Part shown: positions 1 through 8,205 of the stretch, in pieces | Layout of the letters: the number at the start of each line of letters is the position of its first letter | Numbering within the stretch: position 1 is the first letter of the stretch | Made by a program: the position numbers and the translations under genes | Notes under the pieces: generated by a model | What the model was told of the DNA's origin: nothing | The model's database searches: none | Seen by the model: only the letters and a program-made list of their open reading frames with translations | From: Burkholderia catarinensis | Lineage (GTDB): Bacteria; Pseudomonadota; Gammaproteobacteria; Burkholderiales; Burkholderiaceae | Length of the DNA: 64,000 nucleotides | Assembly (NCBI RefSeq): GCF_001883705.2 | Contig: NZ_MDEQ02000001.1 | Location: forward strand, 645,270-709,269 | Direction: 5' to 3'

Positions 1-187
1 CGCGCTGGACGATGTCGCGCATCTGCTTGCGCGTGACGGCATATTCTTCGGGTGCTTCGACGAGTCGATGCGGTGCGTCGTCCCGCAGCCGGTCGAGCAG
101 GGTCGGCATCAGATGCGCGTTTGCCCGCCGTGGAGGGCGCGCGACGAGCGAGTTGCCCCGCATGAGAGGCCGCTTGCGCTCAGTCAT
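1..187 (-). CDS. tssE: T6SS baseplate protein TssE (partial, continues beyond left edge)
   Basis: Only the first 62 codons or so are present; the gene reads leftward off the window. The N-terminus contains MPTLLDRLRDD, typical of the gp25-like TssE family, a lysozyme-like baseplate wedge protein of the T6SS contractile apparatus in the cytoplasm. The ATG at 187 overlaps the tagJ stop codon by 8 bp, which suggests translational coupling. The position directly after tagJ in a leftward T6SS operon supports the call. The rest of the gene, and probably tssF, tssG and tssA, should lie to the left; that is inference from usual cluster order. Confidence 0.85.
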   Translation of the reverse strand, partial: MTERKRPLMRGNSLVARPPRRANAHLMPTLLDRLRDDAPHRLVEAPEEYAVTRKQMRDIVQR

Positions 188-1031
188 CGACCGGCTCTCC
201 GGTGGTGGCGCCATCGACAACACGCGAGCCGAACTCCGCGTGGATCAGTTCGAAGAGACCGAAATCACCCTGATCCGTTGTCCAGGTTTTTTGTCCGTGC
301 GCGATGACGGCGGTACGTCCAGCCTCATGCCAGGCCGTTTCGCGCCCCAGACGCAGTGCATCGGTCGCGGCCTCCGAGCCGGGGTAGCGGGCAGGCATGA
401 AGCCGCGCACGATACTGCCGTCGGTCAGTGTCAGCACACACGGCGCCCAGACGAGATCGATGAGGTTCGCAGGTGGCGCCACGCGCCACGCGGCGAGATC
501 GGCGAACGGTACCCAGCGGTAGTGCCCGGCCGTCATGACTTCGCACACCGGGCCGAATCGCGAATCGCTGTCGGCGATCCAGCTCGCGACACCCCGGGGC
601 GTGTGCGCTGCGATGAGCGGCGCCGCGTCGAGTGCTTTTTCTCGCGCTTCGTCGGCGTGCTCGCGTTGCCCGTCGCCAGCAAGTCGCAGTGCGAATGCCA
701 GTTCCATCACCCACGGAGCCGGTTCGAGGACGAACCCAGGGCGTTCGAATCCCGCGGCAACCTTCTGTCGCCAGCGCTCGGCCCGGACCAGGTCACGATA
801 AACCTGGGCGGCCTGCGTCTGTTGCGGCTCAAGCTTCGCCCACGTCTGCAGTTGAATCACGGCGCGTGCCCAGTCGCCTGTTACGCACAGCCACTGGAAC
901 AGCGCCCACCGATGGGCGGCGAAGGTTGGCTGAGCGCGAATACACGATTCGATCCGCTCGATCTGGGTGGCGATCGGCACGTCGTCCAGGCCGTGGCCAG
1001 ACGGCTCTCCGACAGCAAATGGCATGTTCAT
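180..1031 (-). CDS. tagJ: T6SS accessory protein TagJ (ImpE family)
   Basis: A 283-residue protein of the ImpE/TagJ family. In other species TagJ binds the TssB sheath subunit and modulates sheath handling by ClpV. The N-terminal half is a helical, TPR-like region (residues about 20-130) with repeated Trp and Ala helices. The C-terminal half carries the conserved ImpE core, including RWVPFADLAAW and DLVWAPC, and a DFGLFELIHAEFG stretch near the end. No signal peptide is seen, so it should be cytosolic. Its start ATG (1031) overlaps the upstream tagK-like stop by 4 bp (ATGA) and its end overlaps tssE by 8 bp, so the three leftward genes form a tight operon. Length fits the family. Confidence 0.88.
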   Translation of the reverse strand: MNMPFAVGEPSGHGLDDVPIATQIERIESCIRAQPTFAAHRWALFQWLCVTGDWARAVIQLQTWAKLEPQQTQAAQVYRDLVRAERWRQKVAAGFERPGFVLEPAPWVMELAFALRLAGDGQREHADEAREKALDAAPLIAAHTPRGVASWIADSDSRFGPVCEVMTAGHYRWVPFADLAAWRVAPPANLIDLVWAPCVLTLTDGSIVRGFMPARYPGSEAATDALRLGRETAWHEAGRTAVIAHGQKTWTTDQGDFGLFELIHAEFGSRVVDGATTGEPVDD

Positions 1032-1699
1032 GCGTCGTCCTTGCGTACAGGTGCGGCCAGCGGGCTATCGACCGACAGCGCGTGATGCTCGCGCCGAGTG
1101 AGCGCGGGCGGTAGCGCTGGCGCGCGGCGGATTTCCGCCGCGTGGAATTCGGGTGGCGCAAAGAGGCGCAGGACTTCCGGCACGGGTTCGATCTCCGGCT
1201 CGGGAGTGAAACCAGTGTCCAGGTGGCCGAACGCGTCCTCGAGGTTGCGTTTGCCTGACAGCATCACTTCGATCGAACCGAAGGCGGCTGCGTTTGCCGG
1301 TGTTGGCCGGACGTCGTGAGAATCGGGCGTAACTGAGGCAACAGGTGTCGCAGGCGAATCCAACTGTTCGCCCCATGAGCCGGGAAGGGCGGTGTGCGGG
1401 TCCGTCAGCGCGCGCCAGTATTGTGCGTGAAGCGTTTCGACGAGGTCGTCGGTGCGCTCGGGAAACGGCGTCGCCTGCGACCCGGTACCGCGCTTCCCCC
1501 GCGCGGCATCCGCAGTCACGCCGTGGCTGCCGATCAGATCGAGGATCGACGTATTGCTGCCCGCGCGATCTGATGGTTCGAACCGGAGAAAGTCCGCGCT
1601 GTCCTCCTGCTGCTCAGGACCGCACGGCTCGTTACGCAGATCGGGAGCGGGAAGCGAGGTGTCGGGTCGGCGGTGCCACGGCAAGCGGAATGAGCGCAT
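1028..1699 (-). CDS. TagK-like T6SS accessory protein
   Basis: A 223-residue protein, first gene of the leftward T6SS operon. I recognise a TagK-type region: a Trp/Tyr-rich helix with LVETLHAQYWRAL (about residues 87-100), a PGSW segment, the motif SGKRNLEDAFG (about 148-158), and a C-terminal segment containing EVLRLFAPPEFHAAEIRR and REHHALSVDSP. TagK proteins occur in Burkholderia T6SS clusters; their biochemical role is not established. Some T6SS accessory proteins of this class carry an N-terminal FHA domain. Here the first 80 residues look disordered and no FHA motif is visible. No signal peptide. It couples to tagJ through an ATGA overlap. The family assignment is from memory of the motif pattern. 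Confidence 0.55.
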   Translation of the reverse strand: MRSFRLPWHRRPDTSLPAPDLRNEPCGPEQQEDSADFLRFEPSDRAGSNTSILDLIGSHGVTADAARGKRGTGSQATPFPERTDDLVETLHAQYWRALTDPHTALPGSWGEQLDSPATPVASVTPDSHDVRPTPANAAAFGSIEVMLSGKRNLEDAFGHLDTGFTPEPEIEPVPEVLRLFAPPEFHAAEIRRAPALPPALTRREHHALSVDSPLAAPVRKDDA

Positions 1700-1790
1700 G
1701 GAAGAGGCGGTTATGACGGAATACGCATTTTACCCATGAGAGCGTGCCATTCGTCCATTTGAAATAGGGTGTTGTTATTTGAAAATATTA

Positions 1791-1807
1791 TCGAGATTAA
1801 ATCTCGA
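1791..1807. promoter_or_regulatory. Palindromic operator candidate in T6SS promoter
   Basis: TCGAGAT-TAA-ATCTCGA is a perfect inverted repeat with 7-bp arms and a 3-bp centre. It lies about 90 bp upstream of the tagK-like start and inside the most A/T-rich part of the divergent region. Such a dyad suits a dimeric regulator. The binding protein is unknown. Confidence 0.45.
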
Positions 1808-2053
1808 AATAATAAATTGATTGCTGGGTTCGTTGGGATTGTTGAATGTCAAGGTGGCGGCTGGTAAATGGGTGATTGTTAAAAAGTCGTTCACATTTTT
1901 TGGTGGAATTTCTCAGTTGCAACAATGGCTTGGGCGTCGTAATGTTCGTGTAATTCGTGCGTGTGTGCAGCGTGGTTGGTAATTCAATAGCCTCATGGTT
2001 GACGCGAGGTGACAAGGCATGACTCAGCGCAGGTTTTTGCTCATTCTCATGGG

Positions 2054-2083
2054 TTGACGGCGACGCTAATTAATTGGAATAAT
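2054..2083 (+). promoter_or_regulatory. Sigma-70-like promoter for clpV operon
   Basis: TTGACG (2054-2059) and AATAAT (2078-2083) are separated by 18 bp, each matching five of six consensus bases. The -10 lies about 130 bp upstream of the clpV ATG, leaving a leader with the weak stem at 2100-2122. Confidence 0.5.
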
Positions 2084-2212
2084 GCGCGGCCTGAGAGGGT
2101 TTCACTTTCTTTATGTGTGAAATGCGGCAGTAGACCAATGCCGCCTGAATAGGATTCCTGATCGCTCCGGCCAGAGCCAGGAACATACCGAATAAACAAC
2201 AAGAAGGTTCGC

Positions 2213-4906
2213 ATGACGATTTCACGCCAGGCGCTGTTCGGCAAGCTCGGGGTTCAGCTCTACCGCAGCATCGAATCGGCAACACAGTTCTGCAAGCTGC
2301 GCGGTAATCCGTACGTGGAGCTCGTCCACTGGTTGCATCAGCTCCTGCAGCAACCCGACAGTGACCTGCATCGCATCGTGCGGCACGCTGGGATCGAGCG
2401 CGACGTGCTCGATCGCGACTTCGCACGGGCGTTGGCTGTGCTGCCGGCCGGCGCCAGTTCAATCAGCGACTTTTCCTGGCATATCGAGACGGCGATCGAA
2501 CGCGCGTGGGTGCTCGCGACGCTGAGTCATGGCGATCGCCGTGTGCGCGGCGCGTGGCTCGTTGCTGCGCTTGTCTCGACGCCCGAGTTGAGGCGTGTTC
2601 TGCTGTCGATCTCTCCCGCGTTCGGCAAGATTCCTGTCGATGGGCTGGACGATGAGCTGCCCGCATGGATCGATGGTTCGCCCGAAGCCGCCGATGCGCC
2701 GTACGACCACTGCGACTTTTCGGCGGCAACGCCGGGCGAGGCGACCGGCGCAATTCCAGTTGCATCAAAGGGTGGTTCGCTCGATCAGTACTGCACAGAC
2801 CTGACTGCGCGCGCTCGCGCGGGCGAGATCGATCCGGTCATCGGCCGTGAACTCGAGATTCGCACGATGATCGACGTGCTGCTGCGCCGTCGGCAGAACA
2901 ACCCGTTGGTGACGGGTGAGGCCGGCGTCGGCAAGACGGCCGTCGTGGAAGGGTTGGCTCGCGCGATCGCATCGGGCAATGTGCCGCCGAAGCTTGCCGA
3001 TGTGCGGCTGCTGTCGCTCGACGTCGGCGCGTTGCTCGCCGGCGCGAGCATGAAGGGGGAGTTCGAAGCGCGTCTGAAAGGGCTGCTCGAAGCCGCTGGA
3101 AAATCGCCGACGCCGGTGATCCTCTTCATCGACGAGATTCACACCCTGATCGGCGCGGGCGGCCAGGCGGGCACGGGCGATGCCGCCAATCTGCTGAAAC
3201 CCGCGCTTGCGCGGGGCACGATCCGTACGATCGGCGCGACGACCTGGGCCGAGTACAAGCGTCACATCGAGAAGGATCCGGCGCTCACGCGACGCTTCCA
3301 GGTGTTGCAGGTCGCGGAGCCGTCCGAGGCTGCTGCCGTCGATATGGTGCGCGGACTCGTGCAAACGTTTTCCCGACATCACGGCGTCGTGGTGCTTGAC
3401 GAAGCGATCCGTGCGGCGGTGACGCTGTCACACCGGTATATCCCATCGCGTCAGTTGCCGGACAAGGCCATCAGCCTGCTCGACACCGCCTGTGCGCGTG
3501 TGGCGCTGTCGCAGCATGCCGCGCCGCGTGAACTGGACGACGTGCGTCAGCGTCTCGCGGCCGCGCGTGCCGAGGAGGCGTTGCTCGTGCAGGAAGCCCG
3601 TATCGGTCTGGATGCCGACAGGGCATTGGCAGATGTGCAAGCGCGTATCGATACGTTGACGGCAGAAGAGGCCGCGGTCGAGCGTCGCTGGCGCGCACAG
3701 GCGGTGGCCGCGCAGGCGTTGCTGGCCGCGCGCGACGCCATTGGACCCGACGACGGCGAAACCCCACGGGACCAGACGGCGGCGCTTCCGACGCTGCGCG
3801 AACTCGAACGCACGCTTGCTGCGCTGCAGGGCGATGCACCGCTCGTCTTCCCCGAGGTCGACGAGGCGATCGTCGCCGAAATCGTGTCCGATTGGACCGG
3901 CATCCCTGTCGGACGCATGGTGACCGACGAGGTCGCGGCCGTGCGCACGCTGCCCGACACGCTGGAGACGCGCGTGATCGGCCAGACCGACGCGCTGCGT
4001 CAAATTGGCGAACGCGTGCAGACCGCACGCGCAGGCCTCACGGACCCGAAGAAGCCGCTTGGCGTGTTCCTGCTCGCGGGTCCCTCAGGCGTCGGCAAGA
4101 CGGAAACCGCGCTGGCACTCGCCGAAGCGCTGTACGGCGGTGAACAGAACCTGATCACGATCAACATGAGCGAGTATCAGGAGGCACACACCGTTTCGGG
4201 CCTGAAAGGGGCACCGCCGGGTTATGTCGGCTACGGCGAGGGCGGTGTCATGACTGAGGCGGTGCGCCGCCGTCCGTATTCGGTCGTACTGCTCGACGAG
4301 ATCGAGAAGGCCCACCGCGACGTGCACGAGATGTTCTTCCAGGTATTCGACAAGGGCTACATGGAGGACGGCGACGGCCGCTACATTGATTTCCGCAATA
4401 CGACGATCCTGCTCACGAGCAACGTCGGTTCGGAACTGAGCACGAGTCTCTGCGCCGATCCGTCGCTCGCGCCGAATCAGGATGGCCTGCGGGAAGCACT
4501 GACGCCCGAACTACTCAAGGCTTTCCCGGCGGCATTCCTCGGGCGCGTGACCGTCGTGCCCTACCGGCCACTTGCAGACAGTGCACTCGCCAGCATCGTC
4601 CGCCTGCATCTGGGGCGCGTCGTCAAGCGTATGGCCGACGGCCACGACATCGCGCTGACGTATGACGACGCGGTCGTCGATTACATCGTCGACCGCTGTC
4701 TCGTGCAGGAGACAGGCGCACGCGTGTTGATCGGATTCATCGAGCAGCACGTGCTGCCTCGACTGTCCGCGCTGTGGCTCGATGCCTTTGCATCGAAGCA
4801 GATGCTATCGCGTATTGCGATCGGCGTGGCCGACCCATCCTGTGCACCGGCACAGGCCCTCGTGTTCGAGGCGATCGTCCTCCATTCAGACGAGCCAGTT
4901 CTCTGA
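2213..4906 (+). CDS. clpV: T6SS ATPase ClpV (TssH)
   Basis: An 897-residue AAA+ unfoldase of the ClpB/ClpV class, which disassembles contracted TssB/TssC sheath in the cytoplasm. An N-terminal Clp-N domain (about 1-150) precedes two nucleotide-binding domains. The first Walker A, GEAGVGKTAVVEG, is near residue 236, with the Walker B FIDEIHTLIGAGG. The second Walker A, GPSGVGKTETAL, is near residue 622, with VLLDEIEKAH. A helical middle region (about 420-510) separates them. The ATG at 2213 has AAGAAGG just upstream. It is the first gene of the rightward operon and is followed 38 bp later by tssB, its substrate. Both ATPase sites look intact. Confidence 0.95.
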   Translation: MTISRQALFGKLGVQLYRSIESATQFCKLRGNPYVELVHWLHQLLQQPDSDLHRIVRHAGIERDVLDRDFARALAVLPAGASSISDFSWHIETAIERAWVLATLSHGDRRVRGAWLVAALVSTPELRRVLLSISPAFGKIPVDGLDDELPAWIDGSPEAADAPYDHCDFSAATPGEATGAIPVASKGGSLDQYCTDLTARARAGEIDPVIGRELEIRTMIDVLLRRRQNNPLVTGEAGVGKTAVVEGLARAIASGNVPPKLADVRLLSLDVGALLAGASMKGEFEARLKGLLEAAGKSPTPVILFIDEIHTLIGAGGQAGTGDAANLLKPALARGTIRTIGATTWAEYKRHIEKDPALTRRFQVLQVAEPSEAAAVDMVRGLVQTFSRHHGVVVLDEAIRAAVTLSHRYIPSRQLPDKAISLLDTACARVALSQHAAPRELDDVRQRLAAARAEEALLVQEARIGLDADRALADVQARIDTLTAEEAAVERRWRAQAVAAQALLAARDAIGPDDGETPRDQTAALPTLRELERTLAALQGDAPLVFPEVDEAIVAEIVSDWTGIPVGRMVTDEVAAVRTLPDTLETRVIGQTDALRQIGERVQTARAGLTDPKKPLGVFLLAGPSGVGKTETALALAEALYGGEQNLITINMSEYQEAHTVSGLKGAPPGYVGYGEGGVMTEAVRRRPYSVVLLDEIEKAHRDVHEMFFQVFDKGYMEDGDGRYIDFRNTTILLTSNVGSELSTSLCADPSLAPNQDGLREALTPELLKAFPAAFLGRVTVVPYRPLADSALASIVRLHLGRVVKRMADGHDIALTYDDAVVDYIVDRCLVQETGARVLIGFIEQHVLPRLSALWLDAFASKQMLSRIAIGVADPSCAPAQALVFEAIVLHSDEPVL

Positions 4907-4944
4907 GCTCGTAATCCAACCACCACCGTTCAGGAGCTTCATTC

Positions 4945-5487
4945 ATGGCCGCTTCCAGCAGTTCGCAGAAATTCATTGCGCGCAACCGTGCGCCGCGTGT
5001 GCAGATCGAGTACGACGTCGAGGTCTACGGCTCGGAGAAGAAGGTCGAGCTGCCGTTCGTGATGGGTGTGCTCGCCGATCTGTCGGGAAAGCATCCGGTC
5101 GAGCCGCTGCCGGCGGTGTCGGACCGGCGCTTCCTCGAAATCGACATCGACAATTTCGATGAGCGCATGAAGGCGATCCGGCCGCGTGTCGCGTTCGCCG
5201 TGTCGAATACGCTGACGGGCGAGGGCCAGATGATGGTCGACATGACCTTCGAGAGCATGGAGGATTTTTCGCCCGCCGCGATCGCGCGCAAGGTCGAGCC
5301 GCTGCGCCAACTGCTGGAAGCGCGTACGCATCTCGCCAATCTGCAGACCTACATGGACGGCAAGTCGGGCGCCGAGGCGCTCGTCACGCAGTTGCTGCAG
5401 GACCCGGCGCTGCTCAAGTCGCTGGCCGCCGCGCCGAAGCCCGAGCGGCACGCTGACGAAGCTGCCGATCAAGACGGCGCGAACTGA
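4945..5487 (+). CDS. tssB: T6SS sheath small subunit TssB
   Basis: A 180-residue TssB/VipA/ImpB protein. With TssC it forms the contractile sheath around the Hcp tube. The start of the protein, NRAPRVQIEYDVEVYGS, and the segment ELPFVMGVLADLSG are family hallmarks. A central region with FDERMKAIRPR and a C-terminal helical segment with LQTYMDGKSGAEAL also match. AGGAG lies about 9 nt before the ATG. It sits between clpV and tssC, the standard order. Length is normal and no odd residues were noticed. Confidence 0.95.
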   Translation: MAASSSSQKFIARNRAPRVQIEYDVEVYGSEKKVELPFVMGVLADLSGKHPVEPLPAVSDRRFLEIDIDNFDERMKAIRPRVAFAVSNTLTGEGQMMVDMTFESMEDFSPAAIARKVEPLRQLLEARTHLANLQTYMDGKSGAEALVTQLLQDPALLKSLAAAPKPERHADEAADQDGAN

Positions 5488-5514
5488 CCGACGAACCGAT
5501 AAAGGATGACCATC

Positions 5515-7008
5515 ATGGCGAAACAGGAAGCACGGGCCGCAGTTGCGCAGACGGCCACCCAGTCTGATTTCACTCAGCTGCTGGAGCGCGAGTTCCGACC
5601 CAAGACCGACGACGCGCGCGAAGCCGTTGAACTGGCCGTTCAGACGCTCGCCGAGCAGGCGCTGGTGCAAACGGCGACGATCAGCGACGACGCCTACAAG
5701 AGCATCGCGGCGATCATCGCGCAGATCGATCACAAGCTCTCCGAGCAGATCAACCTGATCCTGCACCACGAGGATTACCAGGCGCTCGAATCCGCTTGGC
5801 GTGGCCTGAATCACCTCGTGTCGAACACCGAAACCGACGAACACCTGAAGATCCGCTTCATGGACGTTTCGAAGGCCGACCTGCATCGCACGATGCGCCG
5901 CTACAAGGGGCTCGCCTGGGATCAGAGCCCGCTCTTCAAGCAGATCTATGAAGAGGAGTACGGCCAGCTCGGCGGCGAGCCGTACGGGTGCCTCGTTGCA
6001 GACTACTACTTCGACCATACGCCGCCGGATGTCGATCTGCTTGGCTCTATCGCGAAGGTCTCGGCTGCCGCGCACACACCGTTTATCACCGGTGCCGCCC
6101 CGTCGGTGTTGCAGATGGAATCATGGCAGGAGCTGGCGAATCCGCGAGACCTGACGAAGATTTTCACGCAGAACCTCGAATACACCGCGTGGAACTCGAT
6201 GCGCAACACCGAGGACGCGCGCTATTTGGGGCTCGCGATGCCGCGCTTCCTCGCGCGCCTGCCGTACGGCGCGAAGACCAACCCGGTCGACGAATTCGAT
6301 TTCGAGGAAGACACGAACGGTTCGGACCATTGCCGCTATGGCTGGGCGAACGCGGCGTACGCGATGGGCGTCAACGTCAACCGCTCGTTCAAGCAATACG
6401 GCTGGTGCTCGCTGATTCGCGGCGTCGAGTCGGGTGGCACGGTCGAGAACCTGCCCACCCACACCTTTCCGACCGACGATGGCGGCGTTGACATGAAGTG
6501 CCCGACCGAAATCGCGATCTCGGACCGGCGAGAGGCCGAACTGTCGAAGAACGGCTTCATTCCGCTCGTGCACCGCAAGAACACCGATCATGCGACCTTC
6601 ATCGGCGCGCAGTCGCTGCAGAAGCCTGCCGAGTATCACGATGCAGATGCGACGGCCAACGCGAACCTGTCCGCGCGTCTGCCGTACCTGTTTGCGTGCT
6701 CGCGCTTCGCGCACTACCTGAAGTGCATCGTGCGCGACAAGATCGGCGCGTTCAAGGAGCGCGAAGACATGCAGCGGTGGCTGAACGAATGGATCATGCA
6801 TTACGTCGATGCCGATCCGACCAACTCGTCGCAAGAGACGAAGGCACGCCGGCCGCTTGCGGCCGCTGAAGTGGTCGTCGAGGAGGTCGAAGGTAATCCC
6901 GGCTACTACAACTCGAAATTCTTCCTGCGTCCGCACTTCCAGCTTGAGGGGCTGACCGTCTCGCTGCGGCTCGTGACGAAGCTGCCGTCGATCAAGGAAG
7001 CGGCGTAA
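5515..7008 (+). CDS. tssC: T6SS sheath large subunit TssC
   Basis: A 497-residue TssC/VipB/ImpC protein, the larger sheath subunit that pairs with TssB. Family motifs include YQALESAWRGLNHLV (about residue 85), FITGAAP (about 185), the RFLARLPYG segment and SLIRGVESGG (about 300), and a C-terminal FFLRPHFQLEGLTVSLRL. Two starts are possible. The ATG at 5506 would touch AAAGG (5501-5505) with no spacer, whereas the ATG at 5515 lies 8 nt after AAAGGA (5501-5506), so 5515 is preferred. The gene is followed by a terminator-like hairpin before hcp. Confidence 0.95.
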   Translation: MAKQEARAAVAQTATQSDFTQLLEREFRPKTDDAREAVELAVQTLAEQALVQTATISDDAYKSIAAIIAQIDHKLSEQINLILHHEDYQALESAWRGLNHLVSNTETDEHLKIRFMDVSKADLHRTMRRYKGLAWDQSPLFKQIYEEEYGQLGGEPYGCLVADYYFDHTPPDVDLLGSIAKVSAAAHTPFITGAAPSVLQMESWQELANPRDLTKIFTQNLEYTAWNSMRNTEDARYLGLAMPRFLARLPYGAKTNPVDEFDFEEDTNGSDHCRYGWANAAYAMGVNVNRSFKQYGWCSLIRGVESGGTVENLPTHTFPTDDGGVDMKCPTEIAISDRREAELSKNGFIPLVHRKNTDHATFIGAQSLQKPAEYHDADATANANLSARLPYLFACSRFAHYLKCIVRDKIGAFKEREDMQRWLNEWIMHYVDADPTNSSQETKARRPLAAAEVVVEEVEGNPGYYNSKFFLRPHFQLEGLTVSLRLVTKLPSIKEAA

Positions 7009-7026
7009 CCGGAAATAGGTCGTCTC

Positions 7027-7072
7027 AGGCCGCGCGTTGGACCATCTTCTCTCGTGGTGCGCGGCCTCTTTT
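7027..7072 (+). terminator. Terminator-like hairpin between tssC and hcp
   Basis: Perfect 9-bp arms AGGCCGCGC (7027-7035) and GCGCGGCCT (7059-7067) enclose an inner ACCA/TGGT pair and are followed by CTTTT. This looks like an intrinsic terminator or attenuator that partly uncouples hcp from the sheath genes. Confidence 0.65.
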
Positions 7073-7094
7073 CATTCAAACAAGGAGCATTGAC

Positions 7095-7580
7095 ATGGCA
7101 CAAGACATTTTCCTGAAGATCGACGGCATCAACGGCGAGTCGCTTGACGACAAGCACAAGGACGAAATCGAGGTTCTGAACTGGGAGTGGGACATCCAGC
7201 AAGAATCGACGATGCACGCCGGCAGCGGCGGCGGCGCCGGCAAGGCGACCGTCAAGGATCTGACGTTTGATCACAACATCGACCGCGCAAGCCCGAACCT
7301 GATGAAGTATGCCCTCACGGGTAAACACATCGACCAGGCAACGCTGGTCATGCGCAAGGCCGGTGGCAACCCACTGGAATACCTGAAGCTCACGATGAGC
7401 GACGTGATCGTCACGCGCGTGAAGCCGTCGGGCAGCAAGAACGATGCGGAAAAGAGCCGTGAATCGGTATCGCTGTCGTTCGCGAAGGTCAAGCAAGAGT
7501 ACGTCGTGCAGAACGCGCAAGGCGGCAGTGGTGGCGCCGTGACCGCGAGCTTCGACATCAAGGGCAACAAGGAAGCGTAA
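7095..7580 (+). CDS. hcp: T6SS tube protein Hcp
   Basis: A 161-residue Hcp protein that stacks as hexameric rings to form the inner tube and can carry effectors. The N-terminus, AQDIFLKIDGINGES, the segment EVLNWEWDIQQ and the conserved DLTFDHNIDRASPNL are typical. The ATG at 7095 has AAGGAG 8 nt upstream, a strong ribosome site suited to an abundant protein. It is flanked by a terminator-like hairpin on the 5' side (7027-7072) and a perfect long hairpin on the 3' side (7597-7629), so it may be transcribed or stabilised as a separate message. Length is normal and no C-terminal effector extension is present. Confidence 0.95.
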   Translation: MAQDIFLKIDGINGESLDDKHKDEIEVLNWEWDIQQESTMHAGSGGGAGKATVKDLTFDHNIDRASPNLMKYALTGKHIDQATLVMRKAGGNPLEYLKLTMSDVIVTRVKPSGSKNDAEKSRESVSLSFAKVKQEYVVQNAQGGSGGAVTASFDIKGNKEA

Positions 7581-7596
7581 TCGCGTGGATTCCTCG

Positions 7597-7629
7597 CAAC
7601 CGGCGCAGGCGCATCGCCTCAGCCGGTTG
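7597..7629 (+). other. Perfect hairpin downstream of hcp
   Basis: CAACCGGC (7597-7604) pairs with GCCGGTTG (7622-7629), and inside it AGGCG-CAT-CGCCT forms a second perfect stem. No U-run follows, so it is better read as a 3' end stabiliser or attenuator than a full terminator. Confidence 0.55.
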
Positions 7630-7667
7630 TGGGGTGTCCCGTACTGTCAACGAGGGCTCATCGCTGC

Positions 7668-8174
7668 ATGCGTTCGATACAGACCGTCGCCACGCTCGCC
7701 TGCGCGCTCGCGCTTTCCGCCTGCGCGAGCAGTGGCGAACCGAAGCCGAAGGAGCCGATCCGGCTCGACATGCGCGTGAACGCGCTGCCCGACGTCAATC
7801 CGGACGACCGGGGAAGGGCTGCGCCGATCGTCGTGCGCATTTACGAACTGAAGAACGACGGCGCCTTCAACGCGGCCGACTTCTTCACGCTGCAGACCCG
7901 GGACAAAACGGCGTTGGCCGACGACGTTGCGAAACGCGACGAGCTGCAGTTGCGCCCCGGTGAGCACCAGACGCTCGTTCGCCGGCCCGATCCGGTCACG
8001 ACGACCATCGGCGTGATCGCGGCTTATCGTGATTTGCCGAACGCGGTTTGGCGCGCGGTCTACACGATGCCGGCTGCACCGGACAAGGCGTGGTACCGCT
8101 TGTTCACGCCGAAGCTGAAACTGACCATCGATCTCGAGGCCAAGGCCGTCAAGATCGAGGAAGCCAAGAAATGA
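7668..8174 (+). CDS. tssJ: T6SS outer-membrane lipoprotein TssJ
   Basis: A 168-residue lipoprotein of the TssJ/SciN family, which anchors the TssL-TssM membrane complex to the outer membrane. The N-terminus MRSIQTVATL begins a signal peptide ending in the lipobox LSAC (Cys19). The mature part is a beta-sandwich with PIVVRIYELKNDGAFNAADFF and a later YRDLPNAVWR segment, both typical. A GTG at 7629 would extend the frame, but it would add 13 residues before the signal peptide and it overlaps the hairpin; the ATG at 7668, with GAGGG 11 nt upstream, is preferred. The gene lies between hcp and tssK. Confidence 0.92.
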   Translation: MRSIQTVATLACALALSACASSGEPKPKEPIRLDMRVNALPDVNPDDRGRAAPIVVRIYELKNDGAFNAADFFTLQTRDKTALADDVAKRDELQLRPGEHQTLVRRPDPVTTTIGVIAAYRDLPNAVWRAVYTMPAAPDKAWYRLFTPKLKLTIDLEAKAVKIEEAKK

Positions 8175-8205
8175 AACACGTCGCGCAACAAAACGGACGA
8201 TACGT

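Larger units (their letters stand above)
1700..2212. other. AT-rich divergent promoter region of the T6SS cluster
   Basis: This 513-bp stretch separates the leftward tagK-tagJ-tssE genes from the rightward clpV operon and holds no convincing gene. It is far richer in A/T than its neighbours, especially 1740-2040, as is usual for xenogeneically silenced or tightly regulated promoters. The single open frame in it (1797-2015, minus) has no ribosome site and a low-complexity product. It contains a 17-bp palindrome (1791-1807), a sigma-70-like promoter for clpV, and a weak stem, TTTCAC/GTGAAA (2100-2122). No clear sigma-54 -24/-12 element was found. Confidence 0.7.

Noticed and set aside
1797..2015. 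72-codon minus-strand frame in the T6SS promoter region
   Set aside because: Asn/Thr-rich product, no ribosome site, in AT-rich regulatory DNA.
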